From: CAYRWR01 sp964537555
GTDB lineage: Bacteria; Spirochaetota; Brevinematia; Brevinematales; CAYRWR01
Assembly: GCA_964537555.1 (NCBI GenBank)
Contig: CAZIAD010000003.1
Location: 1-64,000, forward strand
Direction: 5' to 3'
DNA: 64,000 nucleotides
A model generated the notes under the pieces. The model saw only the letters and a program-made list of their open reading frames with translations, was not told where the DNA came from and did not search any database. Positions 1 through 8,558 of this stretch are shown here, in pieces (positions within the stretch are counted from its first letter, which is position 1; each line of letters starts with the position of its first letter). Both the position numbers and the translations under genes were made by a program.

Positions 1-227
1 TAATTACGGGCCATGAGATAGAGTTCCAGGTCATTAAGATTTTTCCTGGCAGTCAGTACTTCCAGGCTATGCCTGTAATTACCCATAGTGTAATGATTCA
101 GGGCCTGGGTATCGACTGCGGGGGTATCCTCACTGTAACCCTGCGAATTACAGGCAGGGATGAACAGCAATCCCCCTATTACCAATAAAACTATCATCAT
201 TGCCATTAAGATTTTTTTGTTTTTCAC
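1..227 (-). CDS. Putative lipoprotein, N-terminal part only
   Basis: The gene runs off the left edge of the window, and about 75 residues are visible. It starts at a GTG (bases 227-225) preceded by GGGGA at 5 nt spacing. The first 25 residues form a basic n-region and a hydrophobic core ending in a lipobox-like IPAC, so the product is probably a lipoprotein. After an acidic linker there is a TPR-like segment with NYRHSLEVL (a tetratricopeptide helix pattern), but too little is present to assign a family. It lies 10 nt downstream of prmC on the same strand and is probably co-transcribed with prfA-prmC. Function unknown. Confidence 0.6.
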   Translation of the reverse strand, partial: MKNKKILMAMMIVLLVIGGLLFIPACNSQGYSEDTPAVDTQALNHYTMGNYRHSLEVLTARKNLNDLELYLMARN

Positions 228-237
228 TTTTTCCCCA

Positions 238-1077
238 TTAATTCTTTTTCACCAATAGTACCCTTTCCAGGCCGGCATAATCCCTGATCACACCCTGCAC
301 TTCCCAGTCCTCACTGCAAAACAGGGACTGGATCTGTTCCCATTTATAATCGACCTCTAATAGTAAGAGTGCCCCCGGCCTCATCCAGGCCGCCGCCCTT
401 TGAGAGATATCCCTGTAAAACAGCAGGCCATCCTGCCCTCCATATAGAGCCCGGGCCGGCTCATACTTTTTCACATCCGGAGCCAGGGCTTCCATATCCG
501 TTTTGTTGAGATAGGGGGGGTTAGACAGGATGATATCATATACATGCTTATCCGGATTTTCCCATTTTAACATATCAGCCCTGATGATATTAATATTCCG
601 GGCAGACAGCTGTCTGACATTGATCCGGACCTGCCGGGTATCGATGTCCAGGGCATCAATACAGGCCCCCGGATAAATATGCCTGGCGCTCAGAGCAAGG
701 GCACCCGTACCTGTTCCCAGGTCCAGTATCCTGTCAGCCCTATAAGCCTGTTTTTTTAATTCTTCCATAGCATAGAGTATATGTTCCGTATCAGGCCGGG
801 GAATCAATGTCCTGCCCGATACCCGGAATCGGTCCCTGTAAAAGTCCCTATACCCCAGGATATGGGCCACGGGCTTATGCTTTATCCTCTGTGTGACCAG
901 ATGTGCCATCCTGAGTCGATGTATGAGGCTTAGCCGTGACTCATAACGGGTACCCAGCTGGCTACGGCTGATTCCCAGGACATGAGCAGCAATCAGGGAG
1001 ACATCCAGAGCTGCTTCATCAGATCCCGCATCCTGCAGTCTCTGAATGTTGCGGGATAATGCCTGGAAAAGCGTCAA
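238..1077 (-). CDS. prmC: Peptide chain release factor N5-glutamine methyltransferase PrmC
   Basis: Uses S-adenosylmethionine to methylate the Gln of the GGQ motif in release factors RF1 and RF2, in the cytoplasm. The 279 residues are normal for HemK/PrmC. The N-terminal helical domain is followed by the SAM-binding motif DLGTGTGALAL (about residue 120) and the diagnostic catalytic NPPY motif (about residue 186). The start is a TTG that shares bases with the prfA stop (TTGA overlap, 4 nt), so translation is coupled to the substrate gene prfA. The prfA-prmC order is classical and supports the assignment. No unusual residues seen. Confidence 0.95.
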   Translation of the reverse strand: MTLFQALSRNIQRLQDAGSDEAALDVSLIAAHVLGISRSQLGTRYESRLSLIHRLRMAHLVTQRIKHKPVAHILGYRDFYRDRFRVSGRTLIPRPDTEHILYAMEELKKQAYRADRILDLGTGTGALALSARHIYPGACIDALDIDTRQVRINVRQLSARNINIIRADMLKWENPDKHVYDIILSNPPYLNKTDMEALAPDVKKYEPARALYGGQDGLLFYRDISQRAAAWMRPGALLLLEVDYKWEQIQSLFCSEDWEVQGVIRDYAGLERVLLVKKN

Positions 1078-2144
1078 GCATTTCCCTCCAGATTTTTAAT
1101 GAGAGCTTCCTGCTCACTCAGGATGAGTGCCGTGGTCAGTTCTTCCATCTCACCATTCAGAATAGATTCCAGTTTGTAGAGGGTGAGATTAATACGGTGA
1201 TCGGTCACCCGTCCCTGGGGATAGTTATAGGTCCTGATCTTTTCAGCACGGTCACCGCTTCCGATCATAGTCCTGCGTTTTTCTACCTCTGCGGCCAGCT
1301 GTTTCTGCTGTTCCATATCCAGGATCTTGGCCCGCAATACCTGCATAGCTCGTTCCCGGTTCTGGATCTGAGAGCGTTCGTCCTGGCAGCTGACCACGAT
1401 ACCGGTAGGCAGGTGGGTTATACGTACCGCGGAGTCAGTCTTATTGACATGCTGTCCTCCGGCACCGCTGGCCCGGAACACATCCATCTTCAGGTCTTTT
1501 TCATCAATAGTCACATCTACTTCCTCGGCTTCCGGCATCACCGCCACCGATGCGGTAGAGGTATGTATGCGCCCACCGGATTCAGTCAGAGGCACTCTTT
1601 GCACCCGGTGCACCCCACTTTCATACTTGAGATGGCCATAGACTTCTTTTCCCTTGATGGCCATGATCACTTCCTTGTAGCCACCGATCCCTATCTCATT
1701 GCTGGACAATATCTCATATTTCCATCGTTTGAGCTCAGCATAACGGGTAAGCATACGGAACAGATCCCCGGCAAACAGGGCGGCTTCATCACCACCGGCA
1801 CCGGCCCGAATTTCTACTATAATATTTCGGTTTCTCATTTTATCCTGGGGCAGAAGCATCATCAGGATCTGGTTTTCCAGGGCATCCCTTTTTTCCTTTA
1901 ATTCTTCCAGCTCCGCTTTGGCCATTTCCTTCATGTCAGGGTCCGGATCATTATGCGCTATTTCAGTATTATCCTTGATGGCCATTTCCAGCTTATGTAT
2001 CTCATTATATTTCTGTACAAATGGCTCCAGTTCGGCTCTTTCTTTCGCAGTCCTGATAAAATTCTCTGAACCGGGAGCTATAGTAGCCAGCTGATTTCCC
2101 AGGTCTTCGTACTTAGTCATGAGCTGCTGCGCTTTGGGATGCAT
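1074..2144 (-). CDS. prfA: Peptide chain release factor 1 (RF1)
   Basis: Recognises UAA and UAG stop codons in the ribosomal A site and triggers peptide release. The length of 356 residues is typical. The GGQ catalytic motif sits in SGAGGQHVNKTDSAVR (about residues 227-242). The codon-recognition tripeptide is P-L-T within QRVPLTESGGR, fitting the RF1 pattern PxT although many RF1s have PAT or PVT. The N-terminal alpha-helical domain is present. The ATG start is preceded by AAGGAG. It is the first gene of the prfA-prmC-lipoprotein unit and is divergent from the chemoreceptor-like gene at 2328. Confidence 0.97.
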   Translation of the reverse strand: MHPKAQQLMTKYEDLGNQLATIAPGSENFIRTAKERAELEPFVQKYNEIHKLEMAIKDNTEIAHNDPDPDMKEMAKAELEELKEKRDALENQILMMLLPQDKMRNRNIIVEIRAGAGGDEAALFAGDLFRMLTRYAELKRWKYEILSSNEIGIGGYKEVIMAIKGKEVYGHLKYESGVHRVQRVPLTESGGRIHTSTASVAVMPEAEEVDVTIDEKDLKMDVFRASGAGGQHVNKTDSAVRITHLPTGIVVSCQDERSQIQNRERAMQVLRAKILDMEQQKQLAAEVEKRRTMIGSGDRAEKIRTYNYPQGRVTDHRINLTLYKLESILNGEMEELTTALILSEQEALIKNLEGNA

Positions 2145-2170
2145 CTCTTACTCCTTAACTTATTGTATAT

Positions 2171-2176
2171 ATTATA
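2171..2176 (-). promoter_or_regulatory. Possible -10 box of the prfA operon
   Basis: On the minus strand this reads TATAAT, about 25 nt upstream of the prfA start codon. I do not see a convincing -35 box at 16-18 nt, so the promoter call rests on the -10 match and position only. Confidence 0.35.
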
Positions 2177-2271
2177 ACAAAGGTTCTTAAAAAGATAAAG
2201 AGATAGAATTGGATTGCAGAGGATTTAAGAACAGCTTCCTGAAGTACGATGTTTATTATAGAAAATAGTAT

Positions 2272-2300
2272 TTGATATTTCTCTTTTTCAAGTCTATAAT
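2272..2300 (+). promoter_or_regulatory. Sigma-70-type promoter of the chemoreceptor-like gene
   Basis: TTGATA at 2272-2277 and TATAAT at 2295-2300, separated by 17 nt, point to the TTG start at 2328. This is a near-consensus housekeeping promoter. Confidence 0.7.
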
Positions 2301-2327
2301 CTGTTTGAACATGATGAAGGAGATATT

Positions 2328-3929
2328 TTGGCAAGATCCAATGACACTTCTTTCACTAAAAGTATTGAGTCTTTTTTAAAAACTGTCTTTACCCTGATGG
2401 TGAGCATGCTTTCATCCGTTCTTATTATATTTATTCTGCATTCTCTGAAAAAGCATGAACTCAACATCTGGTTTTGGATCATCTCTGTACTGTTTACTGT
2501 AGTCCTGGTTTTATTCCTGATGGTCTATTTTGAGCTGTCACGGCGATTTAAACATAACGTCAATGAAGCAGAAAAAGAGATGTATACTACCAATATCGTC
2601 AATCTGGACTCACTGACCGAACTCATCCTCAAGATATATTTTATGCTGGAAAAGGTCTCAAAGGTGGAAACAGACCCTAACCTTAAAAAACTCCTGATCA
2701 ATGCCCATTCTCAGATCGAGTTCCTGCAGAAGGCATCTACCGAGTGGAGAAAAATCAAAGACTCATTGAGCCGGTCAGAGGAAGCAGAAAACCTATACAA
2801 AAATTATGGAATCTCGAAGATCAACCAGACCGCCACTATAACCAGTGCCGCTATCATAGAAGCAGTGGAATTGTTTACCAATAAATACATCAATAGTGCT
2901 GATAAGATCCAGATCACCCAGTCTGAACTGGCCATTCTTATCTACTACCTGTCTAACTCCATCCCCCTCATCGGGGAGTTTTCCGATTCATCAAACCGAT
3001 TCTCCCGGGATACCATTAAAGAGGTCATCACTCTGTTCGAAGAGATTGCCCAGTTCTCTATGCATATCTCTCAGGATATACAGCAGAAGATGAAAGACCT
3101 GATGGATGCTGAGAGAAATGACTCCCTGGTCTATATCATTCAGCAGACCCATACCCTGGTCGATGATTTTGAAGAGTTTTTCCAGAGCCTGGAGAAGCTG
3201 AAAAATGTGTCAAATAACTTCGCAGACACATCCATTGAAAAACTGAATAATATCGCTGATTTTGCAGTCAATATAGAAGATATCGCTGAGACTATCAAGG
3301 TGATCTCTCTGAATGTAAGCATCGAAGCCGCCAATACGGGCAGCTCAGCCCGGGGATTCCAGGTACTGGCCCGTGACCTGCGGGTCTTTGCCCAAAAGAC
3401 CCTCAAATTTGCCGGTGATGTAAAACTGCGGGTACAGGATACTATAGAGTCCACTCAGGGCCTCAAGGAAGAGTATCTGGATAACATGAATATCGTGTAC
3501 ACATTCGTTCAGGAAATGAAGGATTCTATTGAAAACTTTAAGACCATCATAGAGAGCTCATTTGAGAGAATTCAAAGTATTATCATGATACTCCAGGAAT
3601 TCGCCCGAAAGATAGACGAAGGCCTGAAGAGTGTAGTCGGAAAGCTCCAATATTATGATATCACCAGCCAGGAAGTGGAACATCTCAGCCAGTTTATAGA
3701 AAATATATTTGAAACGGCCAAAAAAGGCTCTCTCACTCTCAATCTGGATAATTACATCTCCTCTGAAAAAAGGCAGGATATACAGATCTCTATCCTGGAA
3801 TCTATCAATAAGATCATTACCACCCGTAATGAGAGAAAGATCCTCAATAAATACGAAGAGATTTATGGCACTGCGGTCAGTGAACGGGAATCAGAATCCG
3901 GCATCACTGATGATATCATCCTGTTCTGA
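2328..3929 (+). CDS. Membrane protein with a degenerate chemoreceptor signalling tip
   Basis: The start is TTG, chosen because AAGGAG lies 5 nt upstream. Two transmembrane helices occupy about residues 15-70, with no periplasmic domain between them. A long helical, coiled-coil-rich cytoplasmic region follows. At about residues 318-355 it contains IAETIKVISLNVSIEAAN and GFQVLARDLRVFAQKT. These align with the hairpin tip of methyl-accepting chemotaxis proteins (Pfam MCPsignal), which usually reads IxxQTNLLALNAAIEAARAGE...GRGFAVVAxEVRxLA. The tip Glu and the G-F-V-A framework are kept, but the QTNLLALNA segment diverges. I infer a cytoplasmic-facing, chemoreceptor-like signalling protein whose coupling to CheA/CheW is uncertain. 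It is a stand-alone gene, and its stop is 8 nt from a convergent gene. Confidence 0.7.
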   Translation: MARSNDTSFTKSIESFLKTVFTLMVSMLSSVLIIFILHSLKKHELNIWFWIISVLFTVVLVLFLMVYFELSRRFKHNVNEAEKEMYTTNIVNLDSLTELILKIYFMLEKVSKVETDPNLKKLLINAHSQIEFLQKASTEWRKIKDSLSRSEEAENLYKNYGISKINQTATITSAAIIEAVELFTNKYINSADKIQITQSELAILIYYLSNSIPLIGEFSDSSNRFSRDTIKEVITLFEEIAQFSMHISQDIQQKMKDLMDAERNDSLVYIIQQTHTLVDDFEEFFQSLEKLKNVSNNFADTSIEKLNNIADFAVNIEDIAETIKVISLNVSIEAANTGSSARGFQVLARDLRVFAQKTLKFAGDVKLRVQDTIESTQGLKEEYLDNMNIVYTFVQEMKDSIENFKTIIESSFERIQSIIMILQEFARKIDEGLKSVVGKLQYYDITSQEVEHLSQFIENIFETAKKGSLTLNLDNYISSEKRQDIQISILESINKIITTRNERKILNKYEEIYGTAVSERESESGITDDIILF

Positions 3930-3937
3930 AAAAACGC

Positions 3938-4774
3938 CTATTTAATGAGGGTGTCGCCTTGATAAGGCTCTGCCTGTTTAGCCTGGACCTGCCATATTAT
4001 AGATAAAGCTATCAGGGCCAGGCCCAGCCAGAATGATGTCCTGCTCAGCCAGAGTGCATCATGTACCACTGCCTGTAAAGCGGGCAGCATCAGTACCCCT
4101 TCCTCACCGGAAAACATATCCATTTGCTTTAACCAGCCTGTTCCCGGTGAAAACATCCTGTCAGCAATAAACCAGGGAAGAGCCACTATAAAGGCAATGA
4201 TCCCGCTCGCCCTCATACGGCGTACTCCCTGCATCAGCAGGGCCATCAGAGCGGCTATGATCACAGAGATGACTATCAGAATATTTGTGATTCCGCTGAT
4301 CAGATTATGATAAGAATGGAGATTCTTTTTCCCCCAGTCTCCATGGATACTCTTAAGCCCGTCAAACTCACCCAGAAATTTGAATTCTTTTTTTGCCAGA
4401 TCGACTATGGGTGCGTCCGGTGCATAGACAGGATCAATAATATCATCAGCCATGAGAGCGTATAATTCCCGGGCATTTTTAGTCTTCAGGATAGCGTCAG
4501 AAGCGAATCGGAAAGTGTCCTGGGGTATAAGCTGGACATCCTGGCCCGGAGATTTTTGAGCAGCCAGGAGGGATTTATCATAAAAGGCCTGATCGCTCAG
4601 TTCCAGTTTATTGGACACTCCGGATTGCAGGGCTAAAGCCACGAATTTCTTAATAGAAGGGGGGGATACCAGACTGCTGATAAAATGGAGTGTAAGGGCC
4701 GCAGACCATATAAAAAATAATAAAAAAGCTAAAAAACCACCCAGACAGCCTTTTCCACCCGCATTTTGCTCCAT
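3938..4774 (-). CDS. Polytopic membrane protein of unknown function
   Basis: 278 residues. An N-terminal hydrophobic helix (about residues 12-36) is followed by a roughly 130-residue extracytoplasmic-looking segment. Further hydrophobic helices lie at about 160-180, 186-202 and 240-265. There is a Lys-rich C-terminus. The ATG start has GGGGGTG just upstream. I do not recognise a family. The layout of one TM helix, a soluble domain, then a TM bundle resembles sensor-like or envelope-associated proteins, but no motif supports a role. The gene is convergent with the chemoreceptor-like gene and divergent from the exported glucosidase gene. Confidence 0.6.
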   Translation of the reverse strand: MEQNAGGKGCLGGFLAFLLFFIWSAALTLHFISSLVSPPSIKKFVALALQSGVSNKLELSDQAFYDKSLLAAQKSPGQDVQLIPQDTFRFASDAILKTKNARELYALMADDIIDPVYAPDAPIVDLAKKEFKFLGEFDGLKSIHGDWGKKNLHSYHNLISGITNILIVISVIIAALMALLMQGVRRMRASGIIAFIVALPWFIADRMFSPGTGWLKQMDMFSGEEGVLMLPALQAVVHDALWLSRTSFWLGLALIALSIIWQVQAKQAEPYQGDTLIK

Positions 4775-4870
4775 CTTTCACCCCCTTTCTACCCATTATA
4801 AGTACTGGATACCTGAAATGCAAATTTACAAAAACAGTTTTATGAAAAAAGCATATATGCACATTTACAC

Positions 4871-4899
4871 TTGACGCTAAACCACTCCTTTCTTATACT
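4871..4899 (+). promoter_or_regulatory. Sigma-70-type promoter of the exported debranching-type enzyme gene
   Basis: TTGACG at 4871-4876 and TATACT at 4894-4899 with a 17 nt spacer, 25 nt upstream of the ATG at 4925. An in-frame TTG at 4871 is the -35 box, not a start codon. Confidence 0.7.
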
Positions 4900-4924
4900 G
4901 ATACAAAATATTTGGAGGCACACC

Positions 4925-7552
4925 ATGAAGAAAAGCTATTGGCTGATGTCATTATTAATACTGGCACAGGGAGGATTTGCCGCAATGATCCCACAGGAAA
5001 AAATGATGGAAGAACTGGCCATCAGGATACCCGCCAAGGAAAAAGCCCAGTATGTCTATGGCGACAATATTAAAGGATACTTTGAAGGATATACCCATGC
5101 CTACCAGAAAGGCGAAGGCTACAAGATGCTCAATACGGCCCTGTACCGTGATTTTGCCTCCCTGGTCAAAGAATCTGTAAATGACAAGAAAAAAGGGATT
5201 TACTCCCTGATCTACCCCTACGGGCAGAAGACAGTATACTCGGCGGGCAGCTATGATGAATTTGTTCTGCTCAATAAAGAATATGCTATCTGCCTGCACG
5301 TCCATGATGATAAAGCGGACAAACTGGCCTTATTGCCCCTTTTTACTCTGAGAAGCAAAAGTACCACTGTTGAAAAAAAAGGGGATGTGGTATTATTTTA
5401 TAAAGAGAGCTCTAAACCGGAGACTCAATTCCCCACCTATATCGCTGTCTCTTCCTCACAGCCTTTTCGCTACTATGAAGGTGACCGGGAGAAAAATGAG
5501 GACCTAAAATCGACGGTCAAGGTCTCCAAGTCAGTCCTGGCCCCCATATTCGAAAGCAGTAAAAAAGTAAATGATTTTACCATCAATATTGCCTTTGGAT
5601 TTACCAAGGAGGAAGCCCTGGCCAAGGCCCAGGCTATGGCCAAAGAGGACTCGATTGCCCGACAGAAAAAAAAGATCTACGACTTCCTGACCCGCTCCTA
5701 CTTCTGGACAGACGACCAGGACTTTAACCGGGCCCTGATGTGGTCCAAGCTGTCTGCCTACTCCCTGGTCAGTGAAGAGTATGGCAAGGGTATATGGGCC
5801 GGTTTACCCTGGTTTAAAGACAACTGGGGCCGCGATACCTTTATCTCCCTGCCCGGGACTCTACTGGTCACAGGCCAGTTTAACGATGCCATGATTGTAC
5901 TCACTAATTTTTCGGTGTTTCAAAACCGGGGTATTCAGTACATGACTATCAGTTATGCCGATAAGAGTTCCAAATCCAAAGTAAAAAACTACATCCGGAA
6001 AAACTGGGGCAGCAGCATGAAGACCAAACAGGACAAAGATTCAGAAGCAGGGACTATAGGACACTCTATAGACCGTTATTACCTGGATCACCCTCAGGAA
6101 CTGGAAAAGAAGATAGCCCAGACCAGGAAGGCCCTGCCCCAGTCTGAGGTGACTTATGAACTGATCATCAACAAGGAGTACGGACGTATTCCTAACCGGG
6201 TATCCGGTTCCAGCATCATCTACAATACCACAGATGGCACCCCCTGGCTCATCCGTGAAGCCTGGGACTATCTGCGTTATACCGGAGATGAATCTTTTAA
6301 AAAAGAGATCTATCCCGTAATAAAGCTGGCCCTGGATGGCTCCATTAAAAATTATGTGGATGCGCAGGGCTTTCTGACCCATGCCGATGCCGATACATGG
6401 ATGGATGCCCGCATCGCCGGAGCTGAACCCTGGTCCGCCCGGGGCAACCGGGCTGTAGACATACAGGTCCTGTGGTATACCTCTCTGCGCTTCGGAGAGT
6501 ACCTGGCCAGTGAAGTAGGCGAGACCCAGAAAGCCGTCGAATACGGCAAGCTGGCCGATAAGCTCAAAGAAAATTTCCCCCGCTTATTCTGGAACAGTAA
6601 GAAAAAAATACTGGCCGACCGTGTGACAGACCAGGACAGACCTGATTACAAAGTCAGGCCCAATCAGCTCATGGTCATCTCTGTACCCTTTGAAGATCAG
6701 CTCCTCAGTGACGATATCGAAGCCTATATTGTGAAGAATGCGGTATCAGAACTGCTCTACCCTTACGGCATTGCCTCATTGAGTCAGAATGACCCCTACT
6801 TCCATCCCCTGCATGAGGACTGGGATAAGTATCACAAGGATGCCGCCTACCACAACGGCACTGTATGGGGCTGGAATGCCGGGCCCACCATCACAGCCAT
6901 GACCCGTTTTAACTACACCGATCTGGCCTTTAAGCTCAGCCAGAACCTGGCCCATCAGATCCTGTACCAGGGATGCAGGGGCTCTATGAGTGAAGTCATG
7001 GATGCCATCCAGAAAGATTATGAGAACCTCCATCTGACGGGCACCTATTCCCAGGCCTGGAGTGTAGCAGAATTTGCCCGTAATGGCTATGAGGATTACG
7101 CCGGATTCCAGCCCGACCTGCTCAAAGGCACCATCAGGCTGGCTCCCTCTATACCCTCATCCTGGAAAAACACCTATGCCAAGATGGCCTTTGCAGATAA
7201 GGGGCAGTTCCATGTGGAATTCAGCAGGTCTGCCAACATCCAGACCTTTGTCATCTGGTATGAAGGCTATGATAAAGACCTGCAGCTGGAATTTGCTCCT
7301 GCCTATAAAAAAGGACGTGTCCTGTCAGTCCTGAAAATGTCTAAAGGCCAGAAAGTGACTATCACTTATGATGAAAGCAGTGCCAGCCTGAGCTCGGGGA
7401 ACAAAGCCCTGACTTCTAAAGTGATGATAGCAGATCAGTCTTCGATCATAGGCGATTTAAGATTTCAGACTCCGGACCTCAATAAAAAATATCCCATGAG
7501 CCAGGGTAAAAATCTCCTGGAAGGGATCATTAAATCCGGAAAATTTGAATAA
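4925..7552 (+). CDS. Exported amylo-alpha-1,6-glucosidase / glycogen-debranching-family protein
   Basis: 875 residues from the ATG at 4925, which has GGAGG 6 nt upstream. The N-terminus is a signal peptide (MKKSYWLMSLLIL... ending near AAM), so the enzyme is exported. The middle of the protein carries hallmarks of the glycogen-debranching-enzyme C-terminal (alpha/alpha)6-barrel: NWGRDTFISLPG, HADADTWMDAR, GNRAVDIQVLWY, YHNGTVWGWNAGP and SQAWSVAEFAR. The family hydrolyses alpha-1,6 branch points of alpha-glucans. A signal peptide is unusual, since most bacterial debranching enzymes of this type act in the cytoplasm. An exported role suggests use of external or periplasmic alpha-glucan. The gene has its own promoter and terminator. 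A second exported alpha-glucan-family protein lies at 42 kb. Confidence 0.85.
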   Translation: MKKSYWLMSLLILAQGGFAAMIPQEKMMEELAIRIPAKEKAQYVYGDNIKGYFEGYTHAYQKGEGYKMLNTALYRDFASLVKESVNDKKKGIYSLIYPYGQKTVYSAGSYDEFVLLNKEYAICLHVHDDKADKLALLPLFTLRSKSTTVEKKGDVVLFYKESSKPETQFPTYIAVSSSQPFRYYEGDREKNEDLKSTVKVSKSVLAPIFESSKKVNDFTINIAFGFTKEEALAKAQAMAKEDSIARQKKKIYDFLTRSYFWTDDQDFNRALMWSKLSAYSLVSEEYGKGIWAGLPWFKDNWGRDTFISLPGTLLVTGQFNDAMIVLTNFSVFQNRGIQYMTISYADKSSKSKVKNYIRKNWGSSMKTKQDKDSEAGTIGHSIDRYYLDHPQELEKKIAQTRKALPQSEVTYELIINKEYGRIPNRVSGSSIIYNTTDGTPWLIREAWDYLRYTGDESFKKEIYPVIKLALDGSIKNYVDAQGFLTHADADTWMDARIAGAEPWSARGNRAVDIQVLWYTSLRFGEYLASEVGETQKAVEYGKLADKLKENFPRLFWNSKKKILADRVTDQDRPDYKVRPNQLMVISVPFEDQLLSDDIEAYIVKNAVSELLYPYGIASLSQNDPYFHPLHEDWDKYHKDAAYHNGTVWGWNAGPTITAMTRFNYTDLAFKLSQNLAHQILYQGCRGSMSEVMDAIQKDYENLHLTGTYSQAWSVAEFARNGYEDYAGFQPDLLKGTIRLAPSIPSSWKNTYAKMAFADKGQFHVEFSRSANIQTFVIWYEGYDKDLQLEFAPAYKKGRVLSVLKMSKGQKVTITYDESSASLSSGNKALTSKVMIADQSSIIGDLRFQTPDLNKKYPMSQGKNLLEGIIKSGKFE

Positions 7553-7570
7553 ATACCCATCCTGAACCAT

Positions 7571-7607
7571 AATAAGGAGATCTCTCCGGAGGTCTCCTTA
7601 TTTTTTT
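7571..7607 (+). terminator. Rho-independent terminator after the debranching-type gene
   Basis: AATAAGGAGA at 7571-7580 pairs with TCTCCTTATT at 7593-7602 and runs into a T tract to 7607. The Shine-Dalgarno of the next gene begins directly after the T tract. Confidence 0.85.
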
Positions 7608-7616
7608 GGGAGAAAT

Positions 7617-8558
7617 ATGAACTTTATATGGTACATAATTATCGCAGTATTATTGATCATTGTCTTATATTTATATAATGAAGCCCCCTGGCTCTGGACA
7701 GAAAGCAGTGCCTACCAGAAAACGGATAGCAGCAGGCTTATGGATTCCAGCTGCTCCTCCCGTATCCTACAGTCTGCCCAATCCAAGGCAGTGCTTTGCC
7801 TGCACGGCTTTCCCGCTACTCCCTCCAATTTTCAATACATCATACCTCTGTTACAGGAGGATTACGATGTCTATGCCCCTCTCCTCCCCGGAATGGGCAG
7901 CAGCCCCTCTGATATGCGACATCAGACTTACAGCGGATGGTATGCCTTTGCCCGGGGCCAATATCTGGAACTTTGTGAAAAATATGAGCAGGTCTATTTA
8001 CTGGGTATCTCCATGGGTGCCTCTCTGTGCCTGGAGCTGGCCCAGGAGTTTTCACACTCTGATAAATACAGCCCCACTGCCATAGCACTGGCCTCCGCCC
8101 CGGTATTCCTCAACTCTTTTCTGGAAAATGGGGTGATGCACAGGCCTGCCCTGTACCTGTCCCGACTCCTGAAAAACCTCCTGCCTCCTGTCCTGGGTCA
8201 GGGTTCCGCTAATAAATATACTGAGGATAATGCAGGAGCATGGCAGGGTTATCACGGGATCTTCCTGCCCCAGATACATTCCCTGAAAATGGGCCTGAAA
8301 ACAGTAAAAAAAAATCTGCACCGGGTTAAATGCCCGGCCTATCTGTGTCACTCCCGGGGTGACAGGACGGTACCCTATGCCAATATGGACACTATTTTCC
8401 GTCATATATCATCCGACTATGTGGAAAAGAGAACGGTAGATACCCGTCCCTTTCAACACACCCACCACGTTCTTTTTATCTATGATTCTGTGCGGGATAG
8501 CCTGTTTCATGATATAATCTGTTTTTACAAAAATGCGGCAGCAAAGGAGCGATCATGA
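7617..8558 (+). CDS. Membrane-anchored alpha/beta hydrolase (carboxylesterase-like)
   Basis: 313 residues with one N-terminal transmembrane helix (about residues 3-22) and an alpha/beta-hydrolase domain. The oxyanion region is LCLHGFPATPSNF. The nucleophile elbow GISMG lies at about residues 131-135. A catalytic Asp is likely in SRGDRTVP and a catalytic His in QHTHHVLF. The pattern resembles Est30-type carboxylesterases and monoacylglycerol lipases, which cleave short-chain or monoacyl esters; the substrate is not predictable. The ATG is preceded by GGGAGA. The stop overlaps the start of the CapA-like gene by 4 nt (ATGA), so the two are translationally coupled. Confidence 0.8.
   Translation: MNFIWYIIIAVLLIIVLYLYNEAPWLWTESSAYQKTDSSRLMDSSCSSRILQSAQSKAVLCLHGFPATPSNFQYIIPLLQEDYDVYAPLLPGMGSSPSDMRHQTYSGWYAFARGQYLELCEKYEQVYLLGISMGASLCLELAQEFSHSDKYSPTAIALASAPVFLNSFLENGVMHRPALYLSRLLKNLLPPVLGQGSANKYTEDNAGAWQGYHGIFLPQIHSLKMGLKTVKKNLHRVKCPAYLCHSRGDRTVPYANMDTIFRHISSDYVEKRTVDTRPFQHTHHVLFIYDSVRDSLFHDIICFYKNAAAKERS

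Noticed and set aside
1059..1901. A 280-codon plus-strand frame opposite prfA
   Set aside because: Antisense to a conserved release factor; no ribosome-binding site and no recognisable domain.
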